Source: Alistipes montrealensis (GTDB lineage: Bacteria; Bacteroidota; Bacteroidia; Bacteroidales; Rikenellaceae). From it: a DNA stretch of 64,000 nt. The notes beneath the pieces are model-generated. The model had not been told where the DNA came from. It was given only the letters and a program-made list of their open reading frames with translations, and ran no database searches. How positions within the stretch are numbered: the stretch's first letter is position 1; each line of letters opens with the position of its first letter. The stretch covers positions 592,846 to 656,845 of the forward strand of contig NZ_JAGYXY010000003.1 of assembly GCF_018362775.1 (NCBI RefSeq), read 5' to 3'. The position numbers were made by a program, and so were the translations under genes. Positions 37,901-45,207 of the stretch are shown piece by piece.

Positions 37901-37965
37901 GCGGTCAGCAATCTGAACACACAGAATGTAGTTGCGATACGTAAAATCAGTAATGAGGTTTTCAT
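34909..37965 (-). CDS. YD/RHS-repeat partner protein of RHS1
   Basis: A 1018-residue secreted protein (signal to about residue 28, ending CYAQ). The N-terminal region (GGYTAPDLYTGTLHLSIPLY, then LSLDYTTTGL) resembles SpvB/TcdB-like starts of YD-repeat proteins, and scattered YD-type repeats follow (YEYDRDG-like). Its end (CIVWGYNGLYPVAKIENCSY, then TTYEYIPNVGVSCIQDPAER) is homologous to the fragment at 63445-63999, which precedes the second RHS gene in the same way. A paired arrangement of a non-toxic YD-repeat protein and a toxin-bearing RHS protein recalls TcB-TcC, whose two parts close a shell around the toxin. That comparison is inference. It starts 25 bp after gspF and so seems to be in the secretion operon. 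Confidence 0.82.
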   Translation of the reverse strand: MKTSLLILRIATTFCVFRLLTAVSPCYAQAWDGREIIPIAPDAWSFMKYGGYTAPDLYTGTLHLSIPLYTYKDRDFEIPLSLDYTTTGLMPNTTTGTVGMGWTLNVGGCISREVRQHSDGVGGGNGVFGSLEYTLDTLTGNPFERLPNNLHWETGTFCYVIPKSSGSMQKNVESEPDVFSFKFNGHSGKFILARVREKGQSSSRVKAFVYGTTQPAGEYRVDVEQLNGDSFLFTIVTGDGYKYHFDRMENQDYCTILRRSWGGGDDMPSSSDTPVTWSLVSIEAPNGRKVRFTYKLFPYAMSVKPSVSQGTIHYSREEPSGSTSWLRDFEKSLNDVRDASHNIYSNNYVVPDSIVVEDSGVVIKNMYSDRLRAESQRLSNALQIDSLRVVKKLDSILIRDVLRDRPLKTISLFYKHPQNTRSNPVLMLKNIYISGDGDYAMEYNGEDGAFPYQGTTSVDHWGYYNGRGNYEINDFLPQISLDENLVQTVTNDVREPDFSGALMGTLRKIRYPAGGYTRFEYEQHRYSVVLTRDLSSKNLPYLKYIESSPAGGVRIRKIVDHPITSDSTVRTYTYEKQGLCSGIVLRYPQYYQIVAYKYANSGKTTYELAATRASYGFYAHTQDASYICYSDVSETTCDGAVTKYHFSSYLDPECRDLFPDEQTEMRTVNEGVEYNKSVHAAYMDPDSRDALRGKLLRKESYAKDQLQPWSVERYKYKVQGPTPPYCSCVKNAISKLYVSKNYLDNCLVDEWSCTYFENQDSLTIHKKYVYNNLNQQTGVCVTDYGLGTSTISENLYLNDIADDTDSVHTMMKSRNIIQFPVKTLSAFHKSVNPSRSKYKLTDGTCYEFQKNGSLICVGSVKKAKIPPAGVAAHVFCGFDFDHLLTTATSYRYNNYNYPIEIRNRANRPTCIVWGYNGLYPVAKIENCSYEDFVAILYPGVLSRPFDAGLPSYYQYSIYQRNDMEMTTYEYIPNVGVSCIQDPAERCTYYNYDRDGKLILVADDKLHLVKAYKYNVKNN

Positions 37966-37990
37966 TCTTGGAGGTTTTGAAGATTAAAAT

Positions 37991-39043
37991 TCAAGTTCCC
38001 ATAATTCCACCGAGTCGGAACATGGGCATGTACATGGAGATGAGGATTACGGCGACCAGAAGGCCGACGAGCATGATCAGGGCGGGTTCGAGCAGCGAGC
38101 CCATGCGGCAGATTCCGTATTCGAGTTCGTCGGTGAGGGCGTCGCCCTGGCGGCGGAGCATCTCTGCAAGGCGGTTGGTCTCCTCGCCGACACGGATCAG
38201 GGCCGTGAGTTTGCGGTCGTACAGCGCGGGGAAGCGCGCCACGCACGCCGAGAAGAGTTCGCCGTGCTCCAGGCCGCGGCAGATCGAGGCGAACGACTGC
38301 CGGTAGGGATAGAAGCCGATTACGTCGGAGAGCATCCCCACGCCCGTGAGCAGCGGAACCCCGGACGTGCAGAGCAGGTAGAGCAGTTTACAAAACTGCG
38401 CCTGGTGGTTTTTGCGGATAATCGCGCCCGCAACGGGCAGGCGCAGCATGAGTTCAGAAGTCCATCGTTGTACCTCCTTTCGGTTTCGGTTGGTGTATAG
38501 AATGATATATGCAGCACTCCCGGCAACCGCGATTGCGGCGGCATAAGCGGGAAACGATTTCGAGAGCGAGATGATCCAGCGCGTCAGGGCCGGCAGTTCG
38601 CCGCCCATGCGGGCGTAGACCTGCTCGAACATCGGGACGATCACGGCCAGCATAAAGGCCACGACCGCTACGGCCGTGCAGAGGATCACCAGCGGATAAC
38701 TCACCGCCGAGGAGACCATCCGCCGCTGGGCGGTCCGCTTACGGTAATAGCCGCCGAGGAATTCGAGCGTTTCGGAGAGGCGCCCCGTCTGCTCGCCGAT
38801 GCGCACCACGCCGCAGTCCAGGGGCCGGAACGCCCCGCTGCGCTCCATGGCCTGCCACAGGGCCGAGCCGCCCACCACCCCATCGTAAAGCCCCTTCAGA
38901 AGCCCTTTCATCCGCGCATCCCGCTCGCCCTCGATCAACAGTGCAAAGGCGTGCGAGAAATCCAGCCCTGCAGTCAGCAGGGCGTGCAGTTCGGCGTAGA
39001 ATACCTCCCGCCGGGCATCCGTTATCTTATTCTTCGTAGTCAT
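37991..39043 (-). CDS. gspF: GspF/PilC-like inner-membrane platform protein
   Basis: A 350-residue T2SS_F-family protein. Two copies of the F domain are visible (FYAELHALLTAGLDFSHAFA near residue 18 and FCKLLYLLCTSGVPLLTGV near 215), with three membrane segments (about 125-147, 175-195 and 325-345), the usual topology. I chose the ATG at 39043 because the longer frame only overlaps the next pseudopilin gene in the wrong reading. It anchors the ATPase and feeds the pseudopilus. It is the last apparatus gene, and the RHS partner follows after 25 bp. Confidence 0.9.
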   Translation of the reverse strand: MTTKNKITDARREVFYAELHALLTAGLDFSHAFALLIEGERDARMKGLLKGLYDGVVGGSALWQAMERSGAFRPLDCGVVRIGEQTGRLSETLEFLGGYYRKRTAQRRMVSSAVSYPLVILCTAVAVVAFMLAVIVPMFEQVYARMGGELPALTRWIISLSKSFPAYAAAIAVAGSAAYIILYTNRNRKEVQRWTSELMLRLPVAGAIIRKNHQAQFCKLLYLLCTSGVPLLTGVGMLSDVIGFYPYRQSFASICRGLEHGELFSACVARFPALYDRKLTALIRVGEETNRLAEMLRRQGDALTDELEYGICRMGSLLEPALIMLVGLLVAVILISMYMPMFRLGGIMGT

Positions 39044-39512
39044 AGCCTTCTTCAATAATCGCCAGCGACCTCCTGTACTGCTCCGCCGGCGGAGGTTCCA
39101 CCAGGAATCGAACCACGAACCCTTCCGCAAGAGCCACCTCCAGCGTATCGGGGTCGGTCCCGGAGAGCCGCAGCCCGGCAACGTCCGACAGCAGCGTATC
39201 CCGGAACTCCCCGGTGCGGTAAACCAGCGCCGAATCGCATAAAGCCAATACCGACTGCCTGCCGCTGCAAAAGACAGCCACCCCTTCGCGCCCAGTGCAG
39301 ATGCTGTCGGCGCCCGCGGTCAATGCCTCCAACCGGAAATACCCGTCGCGGCGGCGTCCGTTCTCCAGCAACACCCCGGCGCGCCGGGTTTGCAGGCGGG
39401 TAAAAAGCGTCAGGCCGTCCATCACGGCAAGGAAGACGACACCCGCCACGAGCATCATCACCAGCGTCTCGACCAGTGTCGAGCCTCGCAGCGTATGGTT
39501 CAGTCCCGGCAT
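39027..39512 (-). CDS. Minor pseudopilin
   Basis: A 161-residue prepilin: a short leader ending in Gly, then STLVETLVMMLVAGVVFLAV with Glu at +5, so the prepilin peptidase would cut between G and S. The rest is a globular tail without a recognised domain. The start at 39512 overlaps the end of the previous pseudopilin by 13 bp, and the longer frame is not needed. It probably caps or initiates the pseudopilus, like GspH-K proteins. Confidence 0.82.
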   Translation of the reverse strand: MPGLNHTLRGSTLVETLVMMLVAGVVFLAVMDGLTLFTRLQTRRAGVLLENGRRRDGYFRLEALTAGADSICTGREGVAVFCSGRQSVLALCDSALVYRTGEFRDTLLSDVAGLRLSGTDPDTLEVALAEGFVVRFLVEPPPAEQYRRSLAIIEEGYDYEE

Positions 39513-39847
39513 TCGACCAGTTGCTTGAGGGTGATTCGTTTGCGGCTGCCGCCGATGCGCGCCGAGACCGTCACGATTTGCACATCCGAAAACCCGCGAT
39601 AGGCTTCGACTAACACCGTGACCGCTCCCCAGTCGTAGGCCTCGGCATATTCGCCCGAGGGCCATAGCCCGGTGGCGTACTTGTCGAAAGCCCGTCCGGC
39701 ACAGTAATCGGCCTCGGCCACGAGCAGCGCGTCGTCGTCGCGCACCGTCAGGCGCGGCAGCAGTTCCATGACCGCTGCAAAAACCGTCAGAAACAGCACG
39801 GCGGCGACGATCGCCTCCAGCAGCGACGCACCCCTCAGTCTGCGCAT
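39500..39847 (-). CDS. Minor pseudopilin
   Basis: A 115-residue prepilin with a six-residue leader, MRRLRG, and the mature start ASLLEAIVAAVLFLTVFAAV, keeping the essential Glu at +5. The soluble part is short (about 90 residues). The gene overlaps both neighbours by about 13 bp, which points to translational coupling within the secretion operon. The exact pseudopilin class (GspI- or GspJ-like) cannot be decided. Confidence 0.82.
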   Translation of the reverse strand: MRRLRGASLLEAIVAAVLFLTVFAAVMELLPRLTVRDDDALLVAEADYCAGRAFDKYATGLWPSGEYAEAYDWGAVTVLVEAYRGFSDVQIVTVSARIGGSRKRITLKQLVECRD

Positions 39848-41043
39848 GCCGCCTCCTTTCTCCGCGCGGATGCGAGCCAGAGCGGCTGCGCCGTCACGGG
39901 ATTTTCAAGCAATGTCACCCCGTAGAACATGTCTTTGTAGTAGCCCTGGGGCGAGAAATAAACAGCCTGCCGCAATACCGCCCGCCCCGCGACGATGCCC
40001 TGCACCTGGGCCACGCCGTCGACCCAGAGCAGTCCGCGGAGCCGCGCCGTGCGCGACTGGCGGTAAGAAGCCGTCACCTTTTTGCGGCGCACCGTATCGC
40101 GAACGACCGCATAACCGTTGACTTCGGCCCGGTCGCCGACCTCGGCATACTGCCCGGCATAGATTCCCGAAGGGTATTCCAGCACGGCACGCGCTTCGAC
40201 GACGACCGTGTCGCGGGCGAACAACTGCGCCGCAATGCGCGCACCGCCGCCCACCGTGATCTTACGCGCCACGACGAGCAGGTGCTCCATGCGGCAGGTC
40301 GAGTCGATGCGCAGGCAGTCGGCGTAAAGCACGATGCGCCCCCGGAGCGAACAATCGCCGACCTCGGCGCTGCCGAGCCGGAAAACAGCGGCGGAATCGC
40401 GCAGGAAAGAGTGGAAAAGGCTGTCGGGAAGCGTATCCGGCGATAGTTCCGACCGGGTAAACAGCGCGGCAATGCGCCGCAGGACGGCCGGATCGGGCTG
40501 CGGCAGTCCGCCCTCGGCATGCAGGATGGCCGTGTGCGGCAACTGCGGCCCGCGGTAGAAATCGGAACCTACGCGCCCGTAGACCAGTCCGTTTTGAGGC
40601 AGGCGCAACGTCCCCTGCAAGCGGGTTTGCCCGGCAAGTGTCACCGCCGAACGGTTGTCGGCATAAAAAAGCGTATTCGGGGCATCGGGTTCTGCGCCGT
40701 ACAGGCGGCAGACATGCAGCAGCGAATCGGCAGTCCGGACCCGCACGGCCTCGTACAATCCCCACGGCTGTGTCCGGACGAAGACCCGCGACCGCGACAG
40801 GGAGTCGTAGAGTCGGCAGCCTTCGGAAGCGACCAGCGAGGCATCGTCGGGATGCAACCGGTAAAGCGTATAGGCCGATTCGGCGTCGGCCCGGGCCTGG
40901 CGGAGCCGCTGGCTGCGGACGAAGAGCAGCGACTCCTGTTCCCACAGCATCATGAGGCCCAGCAGCGCCATCAGCATCACCACCGACACCACGACCGCCG
41001 TAGGCAGTACGTTCCCGCACAGATATGTGCCCGGGGGTTTCAT
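39835..41043 (-). CDS. PilX-like secretion/pilus protein with beta-helix region
   Basis: A 402-residue protein with one N-terminal membrane segment (about residues 12-34: LPTAVVVSVVMLMALLGLMM), a helical part rich in Arg/Ala, and a repetitive beta-rich C-terminal half that reads like a polymer-forming (bactofilin-like) beta-helix (RGRIVLYADCLRID, HLLVVARKITVGGGARI, VVVEARAVLEY). The membrane segment has the look of a PilX- or GspK-type prepilin without a clear Glu+5. The start at 41043 forms an ATGA overlap with the preceding gene. It is plausibly a minor tip or assembly component. Confidence 0.65.
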   Translation of the reverse strand: MKPPGTYLCGNVLPTAVVVSVVMLMALLGLMMLWEQESLLFVRSQRLRQARADAESAYTLYRLHPDDASLVASEGCRLYDSLSRSRVFVRTQPWGLYEAVRVRTADSLLHVCRLYGAEPDAPNTLFYADNRSAVTLAGQTRLQGTLRLPQNGLVYGRVGSDFYRGPQLPHTAILHAEGGLPQPDPAVLRRIAALFTRSELSPDTLPDSLFHSFLRDSAAVFRLGSAEVGDCSLRGRIVLYADCLRIDSTCRMEHLLVVARKITVGGGARIAAQLFARDTVVVEARAVLEYPSGIYAGQYAEVGDRAEVNGYAVVRDTVRRKKVTASYRQSRTARLRGLLWVDGVAQVQGIVAGRAVLRQAVYFSPQGYYKDMFYGVTLLENPVTAQPLWLASARRKEAACAD

Positions 41044-41504
41044 GGCCCGCACCGTTTTACGCCGTACGTCACGCCGTCCTTACACAGATAAAGCGAATCC
41101 CCGTCGCAGGCCGTGAGCGCGAACCCTCCGGCCGAATCGCCGCGGGTCAGTTCATACTGGGTATCTCCGACCGTCAGGATATAGAGGGGACCGCCCGCCG
41201 AGGTAATGGTTCCCAGGTGGGCAATCTTCACCCGTTCACGCCTGGGAGCGGCGGCCTTCGGCGCCGGGAGGCTCCGCACCGCAGGACGCACGGCAGCCAC
41301 ATGCCGCGGCGCGCCTTTCAGGAACGGATCCGGATAGTCGAGCCGCAGCGAGTCGGCGGCGGGCGGCGCGGCAGAGACCTGCGCGGGCTTCGGACGGGCT
41401 GCCGGAACGGCATCGCCGGCGGGAGCGAAGATTTTCCACGCCACGACGCCCCAGACCGCCGCAACGGCCGCCAGCAGCAGGCAGGTCGTCCAGCGGGACT
41501 TCAT
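41040..41504 (-). CDS. GspC/PilP-like periplasmic linker
   Basis: A 154-residue bitopic protein: short cytoplasmic start, one membrane segment (about 6-27), an Ala/Pro-rich linker, the LDYPDPFLKG motif that stands before the homology region in GspC/PilP proteins, and a small beta domain (VKIAHLGTITSAGG, YILTVGDTQYELTRGD). In related systems this protein joins the inner-membrane complex to the secretin. I chose the start at 41504, inside the end of the upstream lipoprotein gene. Assignment is by architecture and position. Confidence 0.75.
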   Translation of the reverse strand: MKSRWTTCLLLAAVAAVWGVVAWKIFAPAGDAVPAARPKPAQVSAAPPAADSLRLDYPDPFLKGAPRHVAAVRPAVRSLPAPKAAAPRRERVKIAHLGTITSAGGPLYILTVGDTQYELTRGDSAGGFALTACDGDSLYLCKDGVTYGVKRCGP

Positions 41505-41896
41505 GGCTCCGGGGTTTCGGTGTCCGCAGGGGCCGTAACGGTAAGTCTCCGGACCTCGGTACGGGTCCTGTAACCGCCGTTGAACCCCGTGACGGACCAT
41601 TCGTATTCGCCGGCCGTGAGTTCCACGCGGCAGCCGTAACTGCGCGCGAGCGAATCGGCGTAGATCACCGTATCGGCCACGATGCGCCCGGCGGCAGCGA
41701 ACGAGGGCTCGACCACCGTAAACTCATAGCCGACGGCATACTGTGCGGCCGCCCAGCGGAAGCCAACGCCTCCGGCGGCCACCGAAACCCGGTCCGAAGG
41801 AGCGGTGATCCGCACCTGCACGCCGGAAATATCCTCTTCGAGCACCTCGCAGCCGACGGCCAGCAGGGCAAATAAAAGGGGCAGCAGTTTGTTCAT
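41501..41896 (-). CDS. Small lipoprotein of the secretion locus
   Basis: A 131-residue lipoprotein (LLAVGC, Cys16) with one fibronectin-like beta domain (RITAPSDRVSV, FRWAAAQYAVGYEFTV, YEWSVTGFNGGYRT). It may be a pilotin-like or secretin-associated protein, since small lipoproteins with this task accompany many secretins, but its fold is not that of a known pilotin. It overlaps the GspC/PilP-like gene by 4 bp. Confidence 0.7.
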   Translation of the reverse strand: MNKLLPLLFALLAVGCEVLEEDISGVQVRITAPSDRVSVAAGGVGFRWAAAQYAVGYEFTVVEPSFAAAGRIVADTVIYADSLARSYGCRVELTAGEYEWSVTGFNGGYRTRTEVRRLTVTAPADTETPEP

Positions 41897-41900
41897 GGCA

Positions 41901-42395
41901 TTATTTTTTAAGTACGATTTGCTGGATATAAAGCGTCAGCGTCAACCGGATTTTCCGCGTCCGCCGGTCCGGCACGGCCTGCCAGACGAGCGAACGCAGG
42001 CGGCAGGCGGGAAGCGTGCGTTCGAGCGTATCGACAACCCGCAGCAGGGAGGCGTAGTCGCCCGTCAGGGTCAGTTGCGCGGTATGCACCGCCACGCCGT
42101 CGTGTTCCGCCGTGACGAGCGGTTCATAGCCCGCGACCTGCACCGAGCGTTCCGCGGCGGCCCGGCGCACCGTGTCGAGCAGTCCGCCCGAGAGGACCAG
42201 TTCGCACTCCCCGGCTCCGACCGCCGCGGGCTGTGCGGTTTCGGGCGCGAGGGTTTCCAGCCGTGCGGCCATGTGCCGGCAGTCGCGCAGCGCCGCGCAG
42301 GTATCGCGCAGGGCGAAATGCCATGCAATCCACGGCAGGGCCACCGCCAGTCCGGCCAGCAGCACGATTCCACGGTATTTGTAGGGCAGCGTCAT
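41901..42395 (-). CDS. GspM/PilO-like assembly protein
   Basis: A 164-residue protein with an N-terminal membrane segment (about 9-29: GIVLLAGLAVALPWIAWHF), a coiled stretch (CAALRDCRHMAARLETLAPE) and a ferredoxin-like periplasmic part with LTLTGDYASLLRVVDTLERT, the segment typical of PilO/GspM. It forms an ATGA overlap with the PilM/N-like gene before it, matching the PilN-PilO order known in type IV pilus and T2SS loci. Confidence 0.82.
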   Translation of the reverse strand: MTLPYKYRGIVLLAGLAVALPWIAWHFALRDTCAALRDCRHMAARLETLAPETAQPAAVGAGECELVLSGGLLDTVRRAAAERSVQVAGYEPLVTAEHDGVAVHTAQLTLTGDYASLLRVVDTLERTLPACRLRSLVWQAVPDRRTRKIRLTLTLYIQQIVLKK

Positions 42396-43342
42396 AAGGC
42401 AGTCTCGATGCGGAACGAGAGCCGGTCGCCGTCGCGTTCCTTTTCCACATTCATAAGCCGCACGCCGCGGCAGCAGGCCTCCTCCGAAAGCCGCCGCACG
42501 AATGCCGACACGTCGGAAGCCTCCGGAGCCGTTCCGCAGACGACGACCCGGCCTTCGAGCCGTTGCAGCGGTTTGCGGGCTTCGAAGCGTTTGGTAGGCG
42601 GTTCGACGGCCAACTGCGTCAGCACGACCCGTTCGGGAACCGCTCCGGCGACCCGGTCGCAGACGACGGCCCACGGCGCAGCCGGACGTTTCGAGAACTC
42701 CGCCAGCAATTCCCGCTGCCGGGCTCCCGCCGATGCGGCGTTCGAGGCCGTACGTTCCCGCGCCGTGATCTGCTGCTGCAACGCCTGCCGCCGGGCATTC
42801 AGCCGCGGGGAGAACACGGCATTCGCGGCCAGCACGCACAGGAACAGGCCCAGCACCGGAAGCGCCGCACGCCGCACCACGGCCTGTGCCGCCGCCGAAG
42901 ACTCGGCGCCCGGACGCACGAGCGAGCGCCAGCGCAGGCCGGCATAAACCTGCCGGGCAAACTCTTCCGCCAGGGTTTCGAAACCGGCCCCGGCGTCCGC
43001 ACAGAAAATGCGCACCGGAACGATGCCCTCCGCCGCGAGTTCTTCGGTCAGTGCGCCGAGCCGTTCCCGCCGGACAAAGGAGGTCCCGCCGCCGGCCGAG
43101 CTCCACAGGAAGGTCTCCGGATCGGCCTTGATACGGGCGGCGATCTGCGAACCGTCGGGTTTCGTTACGACCCCGTGGCCGCATACGACCACGGCCGCGA
43201 GCAGGCCCTTCGCCGCACTCCGTTCGGCCGGAGCCACGCCGCCCGTCCGCCACAGGAAAACCTCCGTGCGGCAGTTCCCGTCGGCGGCAAAGTCCGCCCG
43301 GACAAAGGCAATGCGGTTCAGGATGCGGGAAAGCAGTTTCAT
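42392..43342 (-). CDS. GspL/PilM-N-like assembly protein
   Basis: A 316-residue protein: an N-terminal cytoplasmic part of about 170 residues in the position of the actin-like GspL/PilM domain (strongly reduced), a membrane segment (LPVLGLFLCVLAANAVF), a coiled-coil (RLNARRQALQQQITARERT) and a PilN-like periplasmic domain (WAVVCDRVAGAVPERVVLTQ, LQRLEGRVVVCGTAPEASDV). GspL couples the ATPase to the inner-membrane platform. I placed the start at 43342, overlapping the secretin stop by 4 bp. Confidence 0.78.
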   Translation of the reverse strand: MKLLSRILNRIAFVRADFAADGNCRTEVFLWRTGGVAPAERSAAKGLLAAVVVCGHGVVTKPDGSQIAARIKADPETFLWSSAGGGTSFVRRERLGALTEELAAEGIVPVRIFCADAGAGFETLAEEFARQVYAGLRWRSLVRPGAESSAAAQAVVRRAALPVLGLFLCVLAANAVFSPRLNARRQALQQQITARERTASNAASAGARQRELLAEFSKRPAAPWAVVCDRVAGAVPERVVLTQLAVEPPTKRFEARKPLQRLEGRVVVCGTAPEASDVSAFVRRLSEEACCRGVRLMNVEKERDGDRLSFRIETAL

Positions 43343-45204
43343 TCGATAACCGTAGGTTTGATAAAAACGTTGAGCGTACGTTCGACCTTGTTGCGTTTCT
43401 CCTTGCCGAAGAACCACTTGATGACCGGGACACGCGCCAGGAACGGGATGCCCCGCGAGGACTTTTCCATCGAATTACGGTCCAGGCCGCCCAGCAGGAC
43501 CATCTCCTCGTTCTGGACCTTGACGATCGACTTGAAACTGCGCGTGGCGGTTCCCGGAGGGGCGTTCTCCTGCTCGCGGCCCGTAAACTCGGTCTGCTCG
43601 AACTCGATTTCCAGCGTGATCTGACGGTCGGTCGAAACGTAAGGCGTGACTTTGATCGACAGGTTCGCATCGACCGATTTCCACTGGTACGATTCCGACG
43701 AAATGGGGTTTTGGGTCCCGTAATAGTTATTCTGCACCTCCTTGTAGTACTGCGTCTCGCCGCTGGTGAGCGTCGCCTCGTGGCCGTTGAGCGTCGAGAG
43801 TTTGGGCGTGGATTGCAGGCGGATCGTGCCGTTCTCTTCGAGGGCCTGCAGGCTCAGGTAGAAATTCGGCGTCACACGCCCCAGGTTCACCGTTCCCTGC
43901 ATGCGTTGCAGCAGGTTGTTGACGGCTCCCGCGCTGTACATCATATCGACGCCCGGCCCCAGCGTCCCCGAAGTCTGCGCGGGCGACTTGCCTACCCCGC
44001 CGCCGATGCCGATCTCCCGGATATTGCTTTTCGTGATGTCGGCGATGATAATCTCCATCGTGATCAGCGGCACGGGTTTGTCCACCGACCGAAGAAACGT
44101 CTCGACACGCACCACGTCCCTCCGGTCGCCCGAGAGGACCAGGCTGTTCAGGTCCGGAAAGGTTTTCAGTTCGACCCCTTGTTTCAGGGCCGCAGGGATG
44201 ATCTCCTCGACCTTCGAAACAGCCCGGAAAGCCAGCGGAACGATCGTCGCGGAGGAGAGCCCGTCGCCCTGCGAGGCCCCGAAAACCCAGATGCCCCGCT
44301 CGCAGTAGTAGGAATACTGCGAACCCTTGAGCAGCACGGCCAGCAGCGTCTCGAAATCCGTGTCGTCGACCCAGATGCCCGTGGTCAGGCTCACGGGGGA
44401 CTTGAAGTAATAGTTCAGCTCCAACTGCTCGCAGAGGTCGAGAATAATATCCTGCACATTGCCCCGCGCGATATGCGCCGTGATGCGCCCGAGCGAGTCG
44501 GCCAGCAGTTCGTTCTGCGAGAACTGCCGCCGCCGCGTATACGACGGCCCCGCGCCGCCGCCCTCCTGCGGTGCGGCCTGCTCGCGGTAAAGGGTCCACA
44601 CCTCCTGCGCATCCTTCTCGGCTGTAAGGCCGTTGACCGAGGCCAGCGTATGAAGGGCCCCGTCGAAAGGCATGGCCCGCACATAACCCGAGACCTTGTA
44701 ATCGTACAAAGGCTGCGGAACGATGATGTTGCGGCCCGAGAAAGTCGTGATCTTCTTCGCCACGTCGATCAGCCGCTCACCCCGCAGGTCGTAGAACAGC
44801 GTCGTGTCGGCGGCATTGTAAAAGACATCCGGATCGGGCTGCGGAGCGGGAACAGGCGCGGCGGGAAAGACCGAGAGGATATTACCCGTGGTCTCCACGT
44901 CGAGCCGGTACTCGCGGCAGAGGAACCGCACGAGGTCGTCGACACGCGCCCGGGTGAAGTTGCACGAAACGGGCACGTTCTCGACGCTCCGCACCGAGAG
45001 GTTTACGCCGCTCGCGCGCGCGATATTGCGCAGCAGTTCCGCAAGGGGCAGACGCCCCGCCGTAACATCGACCGTACGGGCGAAGGTCGAATCACGGTCG
45101 ACCAGCGTTTCCAGCGTGCGGTCGACCGCCGCAAAGCGGGCCGTGTCGCCCTGGGCGGCGCAATAGGCGGGAAACAGCAGGAGAAGCAGGTAAAAGTATT
45201 TCAT
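43339..45204 (-). CDS. gspD: Secretin (GspD/PilQ-like outer-membrane channel)
   Basis: A 621-residue secretin: signal peptide (about 1-17), an N-terminal STN-like domain (about 40-115), N-domains (about 125-370, including VEEIIPAALKQGVELKTFPD and SGDRRDVVRVETFLRSVD) and the C-terminal beta-barrel core (GTVNLGRVTPNFYLSLQALE, LNGHEATLTSGE, EMVLLGGLDRN). It would form the multimeric gate in the outer membrane. The N-terminal region is of a PilQ/HofQ type rather than a long GspD. It follows the ATPase gene by 3 bp. Confidence 0.92.
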   Translation of the reverse strand: MKYFYLLLLLFPAYCAAQGDTARFAAVDRTLETLVDRDSTFARTVDVTAGRLPLAELLRNIARASGVNLSVRSVENVPVSCNFTRARVDDLVRFLCREYRLDVETTGNILSVFPAAPVPAPQPDPDVFYNAADTTLFYDLRGERLIDVAKKITTFSGRNIIVPQPLYDYKVSGYVRAMPFDGALHTLASVNGLTAEKDAQEVWTLYREQAAPQEGGGAGPSYTRRRQFSQNELLADSLGRITAHIARGNVQDIILDLCEQLELNYYFKSPVSLTTGIWVDDTDFETLLAVLLKGSQYSYYCERGIWVFGASQGDGLSSATIVPLAFRAVSKVEEIIPAALKQGVELKTFPDLNSLVLSGDRRDVVRVETFLRSVDKPVPLITMEIIIADITKSNIREIGIGGGVGKSPAQTSGTLGPGVDMMYSAGAVNNLLQRMQGTVNLGRVTPNFYLSLQALEENGTIRLQSTPKLSTLNGHEATLTSGETQYYKEVQNNYYGTQNPISSESYQWKSVDANLSIKVTPYVSTDRQITLEIEFEQTEFTGREQENAPPGTATRSFKSIVKVQNEEMVLLGGLDRNSMEKSSRGIPFLARVPVIKWFFGKEKRNKVERTLNVFIKPTVIE

Positions 45205-45207
45205 AGG

